In this document: one piece after another, positions 12,164 through 22,678 of the stretch
Layout: every line of letters starts with the position of its first letter
Numbering within the stretch: the stretch's first letter is position 1
Translations under genes and position numbers: made by a program
NCBI GenBank assembly: GCA_020747065.1
Contig: JAGMVK010000003.1
Location: 62,001-126,000 of the forward strand
DNA: 64,000 nucleotides
Source of the DNA: Cadophora sp. MPI-SDFR-AT-0126
Taxonomy: Eukaryota; Ascomycota; Leotiomycetes; Helotiales; Ploettnerulaceae
Direction: 5' to 3'
Notes under the pieces: generated by a model
Told to the model about the DNA's origin: nothing
What the model saw: only the letters and a program-made list of their open reading frames with translations
Databases searched by the model: none

Positions 12164-12413
12164 TGTAACAGTAGGACTAAGTGTTGGGCATTAAGGCCAG
12201 TCAGGGACTTCAGGTGATCCACCTGCGTTGAGTCAGATTAGGGTCGGACCCGTACCAGACGGGTTCCGGGGGGCTACTTGTATATAAAAGACTACTCCCC
12301 CCTCCTCCCTCTTGTCTCTTTATCTTCCTATTAGACTTATTAATACTCGATAGCCACCGCCAACGTACTACCATATGCCTCTTGTAACGCTCTATTACGC
12401 TAGTGTCGTTACA
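12164..12413. mobile_element. Solo LTR, Ty1/copia-like (250 bp)
   Basis: Starts TGTAAC and ends GTCGTTACA, so its ends are short inverted repeats of the TG...CA type. A TATATAAA box lies near 12280. It is flanked by 5-bp candidate target duplications CAGCT (12159-12163) and CAACT (12414-12418) that differ by one G/A transition. No internal retrotransposon domain is attached. The ends match the LTR at 22037, though the bodies differ. Confidence 0.65.
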
Positions 12414-12730
12414 CAACTTCGGATCTCTGTAGCTCGGAGGCTCCATTTTGCAGATCGTATACTTTAATAATAATTATGCGTTGTGTGCCTAGGTGCTAGC
12501 GCAGATACTTGTATAAACCCGATAGCGAAGAAAATTGAGCAAAGAAATAGAAGTAAAGAGAGCGTTAGCAAAAGCAAAAGCATTGTGCAGCGTGTGTGTT
12601 TGTGTAATTCGAGAAGAGTATTCATTAAGCTGAGTGTTAACATAGCGTAGCGTGGATATTTCCCTTGACTTAATTGCTTATTTCAAATGCGAACTTAGCT
12701 CTTACTTTAATATTAACTTTGGCTCTAACT
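12414..12730. other. Spacer left of the piggyBac relic
   Basis: No gene recognised. The right part (from about 12600) may belong to the subterminal region of the piggyBac element. Confidence 0.3.
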
Positions 12731-12888
12731 TTAAGCATAGTTTTGTGTTTCGTTATCCGCTGCGCTGCTGCCAGGGTTACACTGATCCCGGAGCGGAACA
12801 ACTAATGTTCCGAAGGAACACCAAAAGCCCGGCGCATTGTTGATATGTAAACAAGCCCTATTTTGTACCTAAATTCGTTGATTTAATC

Positions 12889-15322
12889 ATGACTACAATG
12901 CAAGAGGATATAATTGCTGATCCTACGGATCCAGGGACCCGTAGACCGGATGCGCCTCCCTTGAAAACCCATGGCGATTCGTATTACCCCATGCAATTGA
13001 ACGATTACCCTTCTGAGATCCGGATCCCAGAGGGGGTGGATCTAGACGACCCTCTCTTGCTTTTTACTATGTATTTTACCCCAGAAATCATAGATTGGAT
13101 AGTAGAAAAGACGAATAATCATATCCGGGACACTCAGGATCATTCTATACCATATACACGCCCTCTCCTTTAGTACCCCACGTACCTTAGGGAGCTTTAT
13201 ATATACTTCGCCATACGAATCTATATAACGTACAATCAGGTGAAATTGAAGAGCGACACGTGCTATATTTAAGCGAGAACTTCAAAAAAATATAACTTCA
13301 CGACGAAGAATAATTATATAATAAAGTTTTGTAAAAGTTAACTCTTATAAGTTTACTATAAATTAGCCTTTATATTTGTAATAAATTATTATAAATTATA
13401 ACTTTTTATAATACTTTTATAATTGAAATATTTAATAAAAAAACTTAATATATTAAATAAAGATTATTGTATAATATGTAAATTTATAAAAAATCGTAAT
13501 AGTACAAAATATTAGTAGAATAAAGTTTTATAAGTTTATTAAATATTATATTAAACTAATAGAAACCTAGTGAATTATAAATCTTTAAAATATATCTAAA
13601 TTTGATATTTACTTAATTTTAAGTAATTTTTATCAAAAGTCAATAGATTTAATCTTTTATAATATATTAATTTATTAATAGGATTTTATAAAACTTAAAT
13701 CCTAACTTAAGAATAACGTTTAATATTTTTTACTCGCTTAGAAATTGTTATTATAAAGATTACTAAGCTGTAAATAATCCTTAAAATAATAGTCTTTTAA
13801 GGGAAATGTTTATTAAATATAAGAAAGCTATTAATAGCCTTTATTAGTAAGCGACTTATATGAAGGTTTTAATTCATTAATTTATATCAATATTATTTAA
13901 ATAGTTAAACTTTAAAACGTGTAGTTATTTAATTATCGTAAATTTAATTAAAGGAGTTGAATTTTCACGTGACGCTCTTCAATTTCACCTGATTGTACAA
14001 CGTTCAGAATAAGATTCAAGACTATTAGTCAAATAAAGAATTTCTTAGCTATCACGATATTACCTCGTATATATCAAGGAATCGATTCTAAGAGCTATAT
14101 ATACGTGTAAGATTAGCTGGAAATGAGGCTTCGGGACCGTACTAACGTGTGAGTTATATAATTGTAAATGCCGGGTACGAATTTTACTAACTTTTCTTAG
14201 GTAGAGAAGCTATCTACGCATGTCTAGGACACGAATCTCTCAGTCTATATCCCAGGCCGGGATATAGCGGTCAACAAGTATATAATTCGGTACGAGGGCT
14301 ACGCAAAAGAGGCCACGACTATACCTAACAAGCCGATTCCTACTGGTTTCAAGGTTTAGGCAATTGCTTATTCCGGATTCATTCTTTACTGGAATTGGCA
14401 TATCCCAGGGGCAGGAAATGGCCCTGTGGATACGCCTATACCGGTAGAATTGGGTAGCACGAAGAAGGCCGGCAATAAAGGCAACAAGACTCAAGCCGTG
14501 GTTCTGAAGCTACTCCAAAGGCTGCCGGAACCTCTTACAAACTACGGTTACCACGTCTTTTTAGATAACCTTTTCGTATCCAGCAGATTCGTTGCGTACG
14601 CAAGAATACTTAGTTATAGTATCACAGGCACATATCGAACTAATTCTGGAGTAATCAAAGAACTCCTTGATTTAAAGAAGTCGGACAAAAACGATGTTAT
14701 CCCTTAGGGCCAGGTCTATTCCTTCCCTACAAGCGACGGTAAAATACTCTAAATTAGGTGGAAGGATCAAGCCTTTATCTTGTTTATAACATCTGTCTTA
14801 TCCGCGGAAGACACAGTTAAGCGTACAAGAAAGCGCCCTAAGTTAACGAGCTCTAAAGTAAAGACATCTAGAGCAGTCTTTAACGAAGGCGAAGCTATTA
14901 AAACGCTATTAATTCCGGTAGTAGCTAATAGCTACAATTACTAAATAAGAGCTATAGATAAAGGAGATCACTTGATTTCTGAATGCGACGGTTTAAGAGA
15001 GGTTAAAAGGGGTAGCCACTAAGTAATTAAGCACTAGCTCTTTCGACTTATACTTATGAATTACTACTTATTTATAAAGCGCGCAGAGGTAGAAGAACCA
15101 CGTAAATTAAGCTTCCGGAGTCAGCAAGAATTCAGACGGACACTCGTGACGAGCCTTATTATAAAGGGTTCTTCAATAGCTTCTCATTCTTCAAAGAAGA
15201 GAGTCTCTATAGTGAGTCAAGAGGCTAATTCTATGCCTTCGCACCTCCATCAACAGGTAAAGATAGCGAAGAGGGGTTGGTGTGTTACGTGTAGAGGAGG
15301 GAGGTTTCAAGACTGGCCGTAG
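12889..15322 (+). pseudogene. piggyBac transposase (DDE_Tnp_1_7), degenerate and interrupted
   Basis: Reading from ATG 12889: FTMYFTPEIIDWIVEKTNNH and RELYIYFAIRIYITYN, then an inserted element (13233-13995), then ISRNRF, TIPNKPIPTGFKV, GNKGNKTQAVVLKLLQRLP, GYHVFLDNLF, GTYRTNSGVIKELLDLKKSD and the C-terminal SFRSQQEFRRTLV. These are diagnostic blocks of fungal piggyBac transposases. Several stops interrupt the frame (for example 13171, 14371, 14705). The block that is normally VDEAM, carrying the first catalytic Asp, reads VNKYI, so the enzyme is dead even apart from the stops. Removing the insert and one TA copy restores the local reading frame. Confidence 0.85.
13233..13995. mobile_element. 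763-bp TA-flanked inverted-repeat element nested in piggyBac
   Basis: 30-bp terminal inverted repeats (13233-13262 and 13966-13995; one mismatch) start CAATCAGGTGAAATTG and contain CACGTG. TA dinucleotides at 13231-13232 and 13996-13997 are the presumed target duplication, as for Tc1/mariner-type elements. The interior is extremely TA-rich without coding frames, so it is a non-autonomous or RIP-destroyed copy. Confidence 0.82.
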
Positions 15323-15588
15323 AAAAGAGTTGCTTTATAAGAAATTGCCGCAAACGAGGGTCGCTCTTCAAAGAGGAATCTAAGCTAGTATAGCTGTAAA
15401 CAGTGCGTAATTCACCTATGCAAGATTCGTCCTTGTTTTATAGTATTTCATAGAAATCAATGATATTCTGCAGATTTCCTCTAAAATAGAGCTCTCTCAT
15501 TGGTCAGAATTAGCCGAGGCCTCCTGGCGCACGGTCTAGTGTAACCCTGGCAGCAGCGCAGCGGATATTTCAACATAAATCAACTTAA

Positions 15589-16077
15589 AACATTGCTAGA
15601 AATTTAAGTTAATGCTTAAAGCGTAACGCTTAAAGCTTACAAAATCACGTAATACTGTTTTTGTAAGCTAAAATTTTGCTAAAAATTTTAGGGCCTTAAT
15701 AAGTTTTTGCTCTTTTCTCGGCAAATTTTTGATATAGGGTTGGCAGCGAGCCTGACCTCTTTCAGTCATTCTTCCTTCCTATCGGTAATTTGTCACTAGA
15801 AAAACTTCTTGTTTTAAGATTCTTGAGTTGAGTCTTGTCACACTAATATAGTTATGTCATACTAATATAGGTAGGGCCTATCCGGATAAGAAAAAGCAGT
15901 CTACATAGAAGCGCGTGGTACGCAGAGAGAAGTGCTCACTGAATGACAGGGTCGTTAAAAAGCTGCAACGTCCAAATAGCAAAGTCTGAATCTCTGGAGA
16001 GAAGGACCAAGACTGTATTCCATTTACATTACAAATGAGTGACAAACGATACCGCGTCAATAAACATTAGGATGCCT
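15589..16077. other. Spacer, laccase 3' flank
   Basis: TA-rich to about 15720, then ordinary composition. No gene supported. It holds the 3' flank of the laccase gene. Confidence 0.35.
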
Positions 16078-18894
16078 TTACAAGCCAGAATCAATCTGAT
16101 CCACCACTGTCTTATTAGTAAATGTTGCCCAATCTCTGCAAGTTTGAGCCATAATTGCCGGAATTTCGAGCTTTGCAATATCATCTGGTCTCTCCATGAC
16201 GCTGACATAAAGGCCACCGGACACATGCCATGCAATATCTACGTTGTTCCTCTCGTCAGCCAGTATTCTACAGTTATTCGGGAAGGGATAATGGAAAGGA
16301 CATGGCATGGTGCACTCACGGCAATGCAAAGGCCAGATACCAGGGTTGTCTTGCTCAAACTGAAGGACAAGATAGCCTTGAGCTGGAACAATTTGGACGT
16401 CGCGTCGCTGTGGGTTGCTAGGATTGATGATAGTTTTACCGTCCCAACTTCCTTTCCCGACATCGAGGACGAACATGTTATGCTAAGATACATCAACAAC
16501 AATATTCTGGATAAGAATTGGGTGTGCACTCACGCCATGAAGATGGATAGGATGGGCCAAGAAAAACGGATTATTGATGACGATCCTGACAGAGGAATTG
16601 GAACCGAAATTGTATACGTTCCACTGCGGACTATCGGGGTACGAATTATTGCCTAATTTTGAAAGTAGTAGGATCGGTTGGTTGAAATTCGCCCGGAAAG
16701 AGACTCCGTTCATTGTCCACTATGCAATATTAGGTTAACAGCAATAAACATATTGTAGCTGGAGCAACTTACAACCCAATTGCCTGAGCTGTTTTGGCCA
16801 AAGTTGATATCTATGTTCTGGGTTGTTGGCGGATTGAGATCGGGGACGATGGGAAACCATGGAGTTGTGAGAGAGAGATCATCCTATTTGAAGTCGTCAA
16901 TCGCAGAAAGTGGTTTGACTAATGACAAGACTTACATTGGCACATTTGTTGGCCACAGAGTCGAGAAATGCGGGCCACGCAGTGCTGTTTGTGTTGCCGG
17001 AAGTTAGAGCGTCGTGCTTGTAGTAGACGATTGCCAATGCATCGGGATTTTGGCTAAATGAACAAGGGGCTGAGGCAATTGAAGAGCGCATGAAGTATGA
17101 CCCTGTTGCTCCGGGGATTCCCGTGACGAGGACATCTGTCCGTTGGCCGATTCCCAAGGTAACGACTTAATAGACAGTACTTAGTATCGGATTCCGAAAG
17201 GTGGCAAGGGCATATTAAAAGCACATACCAGTTGTGTTGTATGGGATGATGGGCACAAAATCATTGGCGATAACAGTCATTGTGTGACCATCAATGCTGA
17301 ACTTCTGGGTTCCTTCGGCACCAGCGTTGATCAAACGCAGCCTATGGACCTTTCCAGGGCTAAATCGGAAATTGGAAATGCCAGCGTTGCTTTTGCATTT
17401 CGTCTTGTCACCAGCAGCGACCTTGGTGCAGTCGTAGTTATTTTTCCCGTTGATAAGATTATTATCAGAAGTCGGCCCCTAGCACTCTTAGCTTTCATTG
17501 TTTCATACCACGCCTCCGCACAAGTTATATGCTAGGACCAACTCACCACTTTGGTAACGTCCTTCCCCACAACATCCTTCACAATATCAAGGTATTGTCG
17601 GTGATACCAATCTGTTAAGATAATTGGTCCCTTGTCTGTGATTCCCATCAGCTCGGGCAATATAGCCGCATCCTGTGGAAGATTTTTGTGGGCCTACCAA
17701 TGTCGTAACCTACGGTATTGGGGCCATGAATTATCATTGGCCCCAATATACCAGCTGCGTACTGAGCCGAGTAATGTGAGTGATACCAACTTGTGCCGTA
17801 GAGGTCGGCCAAGAATGTGTAGGTGAAGCTACCTCCAGGAGGAATGGGGCATTGCTGCACAGCTGGGACACCGTCCATCCACCTTCACTGTGATCAGTAA
17901 TACCACGTACCTAGAGGTAGAGACTACTCACTGAGAGGTTTTCTGCAAGATTCCATGCCAATGGAGCGCAACCCCTTCCTGAGGCGCATCAATTTGGTTA
18001 TGAACCGTGACTTGAATAGTGTCCCCCCTAGCGGCAGGTCAGACCAAAAAGGCAGTCGCAAAAGATCCACTTACCAGTTTGCCTCAATAGTCGGCCCTGG
18101 GAACTGACCATTAATGACCATGACATTTTTCAAATAGCCGTCTGGAGCCTTCTGTTCTCTTTTGATTGTGAAGTCGTATTTCCGTATCACGCTGCACGTG
18201 GATTAGTAGAAACAAGGATGATTATCTCATCTCAGTGTGAACTCACCCAGTGTGTGGGGGATCTAGGCAGAAAAGTCAGTGCATATACTCATGCATAGAA
18301 ATTGTACTAAACTTACTGTCTTTCACAAGCGATGAGTTACAAACTTCGTCAGTAGTTCTTGGAAACGTTCGGGAACTCACCATCTACGCAGAAAGTTAGC
18401 ACTCCACTGGCATATGGCTTAAACGGAGAGAAAAACTCACAATAATTAGTATTGTTGGCAGTTTTCGTCCCCCACGGAAATCCTTGAGGAAGCGGCTGTT
18501 TAGGACGGAAGAAAAGTCAGTGGGTTGTTTCAAATGACCAAATGAAAGGAAAGTATTTTGAAAACAATGGAAAGGGAAATTCGCATTCCATGATACCCCG
18601 ACCAGGCCTGCATCTTGCTGGGCCATGGGTAGTAAAGTGATGAGAGTTGAGCTTTCCGCTAAGAAGCCAAGATGCGAAGCTCTATGGATGCCACGGCATA
18701 AAGATATTAGTGGGCTTAATTCTCACATTGTTGGTAAGAAACGCAGGAAGATCTGGCGCAGAGTCGGTGCCCAGAGGACTGCCCCCTAATGAACATAAGT
18801 TAGCTAGCGATCATGATAGAAAATTCCACTTCTCACCATCCTGGGCAGTGACAAGGCTCCCCAACGAAAGGGCTGCGACGATGCTGAACCTCAT
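16078..18894 (-). CDS. Laccase (ascomycete multicopper oxidase), secreted
   Basis: Oxidises phenolic substrates and reduces O2 to water outside the cell. Exons in transcript order: 18894-18837, 18785-18727, 18495-18441, 18383-18381, 18262-18247, 18191-18075, 18027-17932, 17882-17698, 17635-17547, 17478-17229, 17165-16936, 16883-16773, 16719-16534, 16482-16320, 16238-16078; 592 aa in frame. Signal peptide [18 protein letters not shown]. All four copper-binding motifs are present: [23 protein letters not shown] and, across the last intron, [13 protein letters not shown], with Leu at the type-1 axial position. The protein ends in DSGL, the C-terminal plug of asco-laccases. The 3-nt exon at 18381-18383 adds one Asp and is optional; skipping it keeps the frame. 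Small exons around 18.2-18.5 kb are the least certain part. Confidence 0.9.
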
Positions 18895-20651
18895 TATGGT
18901 GATACCCCGGCTGCGGTGAACAGCGGCTAATGGGTTCTGAAGTGAGAAGAAAGTGTGATAAACGGAGGATATCGAACAGTCCGAATCCATACATATATAT
19001 TCCTGGCAGTCGTGGCCGACCACTTAAAGTCTCAACTGCGTTTGGTGCAACAGAGCATATCGGCAGCGTTCGAGCGAGTGACACGGCTCAAAGTCGAGCT
19101 TCAACACTCCCGAAGAGAACGTGCAAGCCCGTGTTGGCAAGTTTGGCGTAAGCCGTGCAGTATTAGCGTGCACATGTGCCTCAGCACTGACTGACATGAA
19201 AGAAATATTGATTTCGTGCATCGCTCCAATGCAATGTATTCTCAGCTGGGCTTGGAGGCTGAAGGGGTTGGTTTGAACCAATGATGACATGATAAGAAAG
19301 CTAAACCAATGGAATGGCGGTCAGAACTCAAGAAGTGCATAGATCTATTGCGAGGCGGCGATGGGGGAACCTGCACAACGGTTGGTAGACGATGGCCATT
19401 ACTGTCTCCTTCAAGGGAAGATGAATAGCGACCAGGCCGCAAAGTATTGCCCAGTCTACCTAAGCTTCACTCGTGTTCGCGGTGTGAAGAAACAAGTTTG
19501 GCTGGCACAATGACCACACGGAGGGCATATCAAAAGTGATGTTGTCCATTTGAGCTTACTGGGACAAGCGTGGGCCAAATCCTCTCATCAGCCGTCATAT
19601 CATGACACGACTTCCACCTCCCAATTGGTCACTCTATCTCGTGAGGGTAGGCAATCCTGGCTTCAGGCCCACCTGCCCAGCGGTGGACTGTACGAAGCAA
19701 GCTGGACACTGTTAACAATTACTATCACCAGACACAGACGGGACGGCAAGTTCGAGCAATCCACACAAGGCGTGACTTGCCTCAGATAACTATGGCCACG
19801 CAGAGGCATGCCGTCCCTTGCACAATCGATACCCGTATCATGCACGCCACAGCTGTGCTGACTGGACTGGAGGCTCCAGACCTATTGACAGCAAGGCACA
19901 CCCAGAGGATCACTCACAAGATAGCTCCACCGTCCCGGAAATAGGTCATATCAAAGAAAGGTATGGCCAGGGCAAGCCACAAAGACAGGCGCAAACAACG
20001 ACACACGAGTTACCAGCATGAATTGGAGCCGTTCCGACTCGCGCATAGGCACATAGGACGAGAGAACTTGGAGCGGTCAGACGTCGTGAGTGAGGCGAAC
20101 TCTCGTGGTGAGAAATCGCTGACAGAACACAGCTGCAGTCAACGACGGTAAGCTCTGCCGACGAAGCCCTAATGCCCCGAAAGCCTTATCCGCATGCGAC
20201 CAATCAGCGGCGTGCACGAAGCCCAAGCCCTGATGCGCGCGGGAAGCTTCTCCAAAGGAATATTGAGTGGCGGTCGATACGACGACAAAACATCGAATCA
20301 GGCGAGGAGCCGCCTTTTCGCAGATGCGAAAGTCTTATCAGAGCGATCAAGCAACACCAAGCAGCACCAACCAAGATCAAGCAACACCAGTCAATCCCTG
20401 CGCCGCAAAACAAGTGGCTTGCTTAGTCTTGCTGCGTCTTGAGCAGGAACAGCTCACGCACGGCGTTAAGTTCGCCCGAAATGACCCCGATCTCTGACAT
20501 TTATTTCCATCCGCATTCCATCCTTCGTTCCCAGCCGGTCCCCTCGATCCCTGCTCCGGATACGAACCCCACACGCTCGGAGCCATCTCCCAGCCCAGGC
20601 GGGGTTGAGTTAAACAATAGTGTCATGTCGTCGGGCATAGGAATATCCTTT

Positions 20652-20730
20652 GGATCAGGCGTAACAGTTCCAAAGCGTTCATTTGAGAAGTACTAATCGG
20701 TAATTAGCTGAACTGTTACGCCTGAGGATC
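20652..20730. repeat. Inverted repeat / hairpin
   Basis: Arms 20652-20670 and 20710-20730 share GGCGTAACAGTTC and its complement (about 19 bp, with a two-base bulge) around a 39-nt loop. It may be a fold-back remnant or two facing element ends. Confidence 0.55.
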
Positions 20731-21359
20731 AAGTATAATACACAACATCCTGTGTCTCCCCAACCCAAAAGTTGTCGACTTGCCCTCGGAGTTTATGATC
20801 ACAGTATCTATCGGCCGAAGTAAAGTAAAAGTGAGGTGAGATCGGACCATGGTGGCTGCAGCCTGGCGAAGGATTCCAGAGCCCAAGACTCGCTAAAGGA
20901 CAATCCTCTACTTAGTGCTGGCAGATTCAATCTGGCTTGGAAATGTCGTTTACTGGATTGGATTCCTTTAATCCTTGAACCTTGTAAGGCTTCCACGTTC
21001 TAGCTAGCCACTAAGAGGCGCCGCATTCGTTGCTTTCTTTAGCAGGCGGCCGTGGCCAATGGGCAACGCGGCTGAAATGTAAGTTTCCTGCTGTTGTTTC
21101 ACATCGGCAGTTAGTTGCAGTCGGAAATCCCCCGTCGTCTCATACGAAGAACGCGGTCAAAAGATTAGGCCTGCGGTTCAGCAGAAGCCCCTGCAATCGC
21201 CTTGAGCTCCTCCACCCTCCTCCTTCTTAGGCAACTAAGCCTATCAACCAAAAGTCACTGTATCTACTCGAGTAGTATTGGTGAGTTACCCTGTGTAACC
21301 AACAGTATAGCTTTTCGAAAACTGGCGATGATGTAGACTTAGAGACGATGTCTTTGCGC

Positions 21360-21520
21360 CTAGCCAAGGGATGTTGAAGGCAAGGAATCTGAGGACAAGG
21401 GGATTTAGAGACAAGGGAATTTGGGTTCAAGGGAGTCTAGAGACAAGGTGATTTAGGGACAATGGAATTTGAGGACAAGGGATTTAGGGGACAGGGGAGT
21501 TTGGGTTCGAGGGAATGCTG
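21360..21520. repeat. Degenerate GACAAGGG minisatellite
   Basis: About eight imperfect units of 15-18 bp built on GACAAGGGRATTTAG or TTCAAGGGAGT are arranged head to tail. No coding function is seen. Confidence 0.6.
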
Positions 21521-22036
21521 ACAATGCCGAATGAATACAAGGCTAGACGAGACCCACTGTCAACCCCCCTCCCAAATTTGACCGGTAATGCAGATAAGAT
21601 GCCTTAGAAATCTGCTGCTGCGAGTTCCATTCATCAGGTATTGCTTTACGCAGGCCTTCAACTCTGACTACGATCTCCTTTTAGACTGATATCTATCCTG
21701 GTTTTAATAACCAAAAGCGAAACCGCAACAATGGAGCTGCAAAAGCGTCAAAAGGGGCTAGGGCGTTATACTTCGAACAGTCGAAGGTTTATTCGTCAGT
21801 CGTTCTAGAATTTCTACAGTTACTAATAACACTGATTTGAAATGTTTTGTCACGATGTTGTTCAACGCGGCTTCGGTGAAAGACCTTTTAGAGGTACACA
21901 AGAAGCGGGGAGTTGGGATTCCTGGAAACAGGAGGATGAGAGGCGTGGGGATATAGGGCATCGTAAAAGGCTTGAAATGAAAGCCTAACAGCTAATTGGA
22001 GATTATACTTACTGGTAGGTGGATGGAGGGTCTGAT

Positions 22037-22207
22037 TGTAACGGAAGGTTACAGGTCGGTACGGCTCGGTACAGGCTAGGGGTCCGGAACAGGTCCGACC
22101 CCCCACCGACTTATATATACGTTCTCCCCCTTGTAGAGTAGCTCTGTAGTTTTTGTATTCTAAGTATCAAGTCTCTTCCACGTACCAAGTCCCCTTGTGT
22201 CGTTACA
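22037..22207. mobile_element. Solo LTR, Ty1/copia-like (171 bp)
   Basis: Begins TGTAACGG and ends TCGTTACA. It is flanked by identical 5-bp target duplications CTGAT (22032-22036 and 22208-22212). A TATATATA box lies near 22110. The perfect duplication and undegraded sequence suggest a younger insertion than the LTRs at 12.2 and 40.8 kb. Confidence 0.8.
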
Positions 22208-22678
22208 CTGATAGAGTGCTCGCTTCGGAGTTTAAGACTATGTTCTTCTATTATTGATCTATGCGGAGAAGCTAATATCTGTATGCTCTGTATAAAGAAT
22301 TAATTGTATTGAGTTTGCTCTCACGCAAACCTACCTTATCTCAATTCCAATATTTCTCGTAAATCCACGATATCTCGCAAGGGCCATTATCTAAGTATTC
22401 GAAACTCTCGTTTTCTACACTGAAGATCGACCCTGAACTTGTCGTTATTCTCTGTAAAGGGTTGAAATGAGAGCTCATAGATCATTGTTCGATGCTAAGC
22501 TTTTATCCCGCAGAATTCTTCATGGCAGATAGTACAAGCAAACCGAGCAAAAAGAATGTATTTCAAGTCCATCAAAACAGCCAGTATGATCCTGACATGG
22601 CAGTATCTCAAGGGATATAAGTATAAGCAAAGGATGACATAAGTCTAGCTACTCATCTGCCTTACATTAACCTATTAA
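22208..22678. other. 3' flank of FAD oxidase gene
   Basis: Moderately AT-rich spacer with no gene recognised. Confidence 0.35.

Larger units (their letters stand above)
12731..15588 (+). mobile_element. piggyBac-type transposon, candidate full extent
   Basis: A perfect 29-bp inverted repeat at 12755-12783 and 15538-15566 flanks a piggyBac transposase relic. Just outside, TTAA (the target site of piggyBac elements) occurs at 12731-12734 and 15585-15588, leaving 20 and 18 bp between TTAA and the repeat. The repeat pairing is seen directly. That these TTAAs are the real ends is inference, because the sequence between TTAA and the repeats matches only loosely between sides. The element is itself split by another insertion. 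Confidence 0.55.
18895..22036. other. 3.1-kb intergenic region, no supported gene
   Basis: It holds the upstream region of the laccase, many overlapping short frames on both strands without recognisable domains, a hairpin at 20652-20730 and a degenerate minisatellite at 21360-21520. Overlapping frames at 20172-20497 are low-complexity and not supported. Confidence 0.4.

Noticed and set aside
16039..17007. Plus-strand open frames of up to 205 codons
   Set aside because: They lie antisense to laccase exons that carry all copper motifs; shadows of the real gene.
20172..20497. Overlapping 70-85 codon frames, Gln/His/Arg-rich
   Set aside because: Low-complexity CAGCACCA-type DNA yields open frames in several phases; no domain.
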